DNA from: CBFGWV01 sp965652545
Lineage (GTDB): Bacteria > Pseudomonadota > Gammaproteobacteria > Competibacterales > Competibacteraceae
Direction: 5' to 3'
Length of the DNA stretch: 13,132 nt
NCBI GenBank assembly: GCA_965652545.1
Contig: CBFGWV010000127.1
Location: 1 to 13,132, forward strand
Part shown: piece after piece, positions 11,227-13,132 of the stretch
Layout: the number at the start of each line of letters is the position of its first letter
Position numbering within the stretch: position 1 is the first letter of the stretch
Position numbers and translations under genes: made by a program
The notes under the pieces: model-generated
What the model was told of the DNA's origin: nothing
Database searches by the model: none
Seen by the model: the letters and a program-made list of their open reading frames with translations, nothing else

Positions 11227-12865
11227 AACCCTGCGCCGTCATGGTGTGGAAACCGTCTTTGGGTATCCCGGTGGCGCGATCATGCCGCTGTATGACGCAA
11301 TGGCCCAGATGCCCGATGCCCCCACCCACATCCTGACCCGACACGAACAAGCCGCCGGCTTTGCCGCCAACGGCTTTGCCCGCGCCACCGGCCGCTTGGG
11401 GGTGAGTATCGCCACCTCCGGACCGGGCGCTACCAACCTCATCACCGCCGTGGCCGATGCGTATATGGACTCGGTACCGCTGCTGGTGATCTCCGGACAG
11501 GTGTCCACTGCACTGATCGGCACCGATGCCTTCCAGGAGACCGATGTGCTCGGTCTCACACTGCCCATTACCAAGCACAGTTTTCTCGTCCGCACTGTGG
11601 ATGACCTTCCGCTGGTGCTGGAGGAGGCGATCCACTTGGCGTTGGACGGGCGGCCCGGCCCGGTGTGGGTGGATATTCCCAAGGATGTGCAGTTGGCGAG
11701 GGCACCTGTAGCGACGTCGATTGGCCCGCCACGGCCCCGCCTCATCCAGCCACCGGACAGGCATGCTGTGCGAATGGCCGAGGACCTGCTCCAGAAGGCC
11801 GAGAGACCGGTCGTCTACGCCGGTGGCGGCGTCGTCCTTGGCGGGGCGGTGGATGCCTTGCGCGAGTTCATCGAAACCACCGGGATCCCAATGGTCTCCA
11901 CCCTCAAAGGGCTGGGCCTCCTGCCGCCGGGACATGCCGCAAACCTCGGCATGCTGGGCATGCACGGTACGGCCTGCGCCAACCGGGCGGTGCAGGCCGC
12001 CGACGTGCTGCTGGTGGCCGGGGCCCGTTTCGACGACCGCGCCACCGGTCGGCTGGAGGCCTTTGCCCCAGGCGCGCGGGTCGTACACCTGGATGCGGAC
12101 GCGGCGGAGATTGGCAAGCTGCGCCACGCCGATGTGGCGTTGATCGGCGATATGGCGCAATCGCTGAGGCAATTGGCGCGCCCGCGGAGCGTCGGCCCGT
12201 GGCAAGCGCACTGCGCTGCAGAGCGGGCCAACGGCCATGTTCCGTCGGCCCGGGCGCTCGGCAATGCGTTTTCCCCGCAACGCTTTCTGTGCCGGCTGTC
12301 CGAGCGGGCAGGGGAGGACACCGTCATTGCCTGCGATGTCGGTCAGCACCAAATGTGGGTTGCGCAGAATTATGGGTTCCGCGAGCCACGCCAGCACCTC
12401 ACCAGCGGCGGCCTTGGCGCCATGGGCTTCGGTCTGCCGGCGGCCATTGGTGCCCAACTCGCCAAGCCCGAAGCGCGGGTGATCGCGATCAGCGGCGATG
12501 GCTCGTTCCTGATGAACGTGCAGGAGCTGGCCACGGTGCGCCGCTACGGATTACCGGTGAAGATCGTCATATTCGATAACCAGTATCTGGGTATGGTCCG
12601 CCAGCAGCAGACGCTGTTCTACGAGGGGCGGCTCTCGGCGGTGGATCTATCGGACAACCCGGATTTCGTCCAGGTGGCCCAGGCCTTCGGCATTCCCGCA
12701 CGGCGCATCGACGGCACCGCCGACACGGACGCGGCCATCGACGCCTGCTTGCAAACCGCCGGGCCGCTGTTGCTGCACATTCCCATTCCACGGGAACACG
12801 ACGTCTGGCCCTTTGTCCCGCCGGGCCACTCGAACGACCACATGATCATGGAGAGCGCCGGATGA
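11201..12865 (+). CDS. ilvG: Acetolactate synthase (acetohydroxyacid synthase) large catalytic subunit, IlvG type
   Basis: This encodes 554 residues from GTG 11201, with AGGAG at 11187-11191. The opening MNGARYVLETLRRHGVETVFGYPGG matches E. coli IlvG (548 aa). The PYR domain carries catalytic Glu49 (RHEQAAGFAANGFARATG) and SGPGATNLITAVADA. The central FAD domain shows STLKGLG, GMLGMHGTACAN and VAGARFDDRATG. The C-terminal ThDP domain has GDGSFLMNVQELATV through DNQYLGMVRQQQ, the metal/ThDP motif. It condenses two pyruvates to acetolactate, or pyruvate with 2-ketobutyrate, the first common step to valine, leucine and isoleucine. Gln469 occupies the position of Trp464 of E. coli AHAS II; AHAS I also has Gln there. 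ATGA coupling to ilvM and an upstream valine attenuator complete the context. The enzyme class is certain; the ilvG rather than ilvB label rests on overall similarity and on ilvM. Confidence 0.93.
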   Translation: MNGARYVLETLRRHGVETVFGYPGGAIMPLYDAMAQMPDAPTHILTRHEQAAGFAANGFARATGRLGVSIATSGPGATNLITAVADAYMDSVPLLVISGQVSTALIGTDAFQETDVLGLTLPITKHSFLVRTVDDLPLVLEEAIHLALDGRPGPVWVDIPKDVQLARAPVATSIGPPRPRLIQPPDRHAVRMAEDLLQKAERPVVYAGGGVVLGGAVDALREFIETTGIPMVSTLKGLGLLPPGHAANLGMLGMHGTACANRAVQAADVLLVAGARFDDRATGRLEAFAPGARVVHLDADAAEIGKLRHADVALIGDMAQSLRQLARPRSVGPWQAHCAAERANGHVPSARALGNAFSPQRFLCRLSERAGEDTVIACDVGQHQMWVAQNYGFREPRQHLTSGGLGAMGFGLPAAIGAQLAKPEARVIAISGDGSFLMNVQELATVRRYGLPVKIVIFDNQYLGMVRQQQTLFYEGRLSAVDLSDNPDFVQVAQAFGIPARRIDGTADTDAAIDACLQTAGPLLLHIPIPREHDVWPFVPPGHSNDHMIMESAG

Positions 12866-13131
12866 ACCACCGACTCGAATTGCTGGCCCGTCCCGCGGAC
12901 GCCGCATTGGAGCGCATTCTTCGCACGGTGCGTGCCCGGGGCTTCCAGGTGTGTGACCTGCAGGCCAACCTGGAGGCCGACGGATACTATCGGCTGGGCC
13001 TGTCGGTCAGCGGCAGCCGCGACGTGGGCATGCTGGTGCGTCAACTGCAGAAGATCTGGGATGTCGAGGCGGTAACGACTGCCGAAGCCACCGGACCGCG
13101 GCCGGTGGCTCTCACTGGCTTAGCAATGTAG
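12862..13131 (+). CDS. ilvM: Acetolactate synthase small regulatory subunit, IlvM type (ACT domain)
   Basis: This encodes 89 residues, complete, ending TAG 13129-13131. ATG 12862 overlaps the ilvG TGA. The pattern LELLARPADAALERILRTVRARGFQVCDLQ, then YYRLGLSVSGSRDVGMLVRQLQKIWDV, follows the single ACT-domain layout of E. coli IlvM (87 aa): first strand, helix with LxRxLRxVRxRGF, second strand VC, then a second strand-helix unit. It binds and activates the catalytic subunit. Small subunits of this short type generally do not confer strong valine feedback, which fits with control by attenuation. The operon may continue beyond the window. Confidence 0.9.
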   Translation: MNHRLELLARPADAALERILRTVRARGFQVCDLQANLEADGYYRLGLSVSGSRDVGMLVRQLQKIWDVEAVTTAEATGPRPVALTGLAM

Positions 13132-13132
13132 C

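Noticed and set aside
10994..12457. Minus-strand ORF of 487 codons opposite ilvG
   Set aside because: It runs antisense through the terminator and the ilvG coding region and has no domain. IlvG itself is unmistakable.
1..13132. A novel defence, phage or mobile gene system
   Set aside because: All larger genes belong to familiar transport, regulation and biosynthesis families. No nuclease, toxin, transposase, integrase or reverse transcriptase motifs were seen.

Overview
The window looks like a stretch of a GC-rich gammaproteobacterial chromosome. The strongest lineage clue is the right end. There a valine-rich leader peptide with a Rho-independent attenuator precedes an acetolactate synthase pair of the ilvG/ilvM type, an arrangement best known from gammaproteobacteria. 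The exported proteins are acidic, which would suit a salt-adapted host, but this is only a hint. I see no transposase, phage, CRISPR, rRNA or tRNA sequence. The window is mostly transport, regulation and biosynthesis.

Layout: (1) 1-138 is the 3' end of a GNAT acetyltransferase. It converges on a small unrecognised membrane protein (329-811, minus). The space between them is filled by an unusual ~40-bp inverted repeat built from the heptamer TTTTAAG/CTTAAAA. (2) 1007-4063 is a plus-strand xylose-type sugar ABC operon: binding protein xylF, permease xylH and a single-domain ATPase xylG. Its end overlaps tail-to-tail by 4 bp with a minus-strand ROK repressor of the XylR type (4060-5259). A near-palindromic operator sits in the xylF promoter. 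No xylose catabolic genes are present. (3) 5331-6422 (minus) is an FHA-EAL protein, a candidate c-di-GMP phosphodiesterase controlled by phosphoprotein binding. (4) 6527-10725 (minus) is a six-gene operon: polar amino-acid binding protein, two permeases, ATPase, a RidA/YjgF deaminase and an IclR regulator. Most junctions overlap by 4 bp (ATGA). A UNCG-loop hairpin follows the binding-protein gene, and a nested palindrome covers the putative operon promoter. (5) 10857-13131 (plus) is the ilv region: promoter, 28-codon leader peptide with six consecutive valines, terminator/antiterminator, a second Val/Leu-rich mini-ORF overlapping the ilvG start, then ilvG and ilvM.

How it works together: two nutrient-uptake operons each carry their own regulator, ROK for sugar and IclR for amino acid. 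The branched-chain amino-acid biosynthesis operon appears to be controlled by ribosome stalling on valine codons. The items most worth a second look are the second mini-ORF, which may give a second, translational tier of ilvG control; the heptamer inverted repeat; the FHA-EAL protein; and a Trp-to-Gln change at the substrate-specificity position of IlvG.
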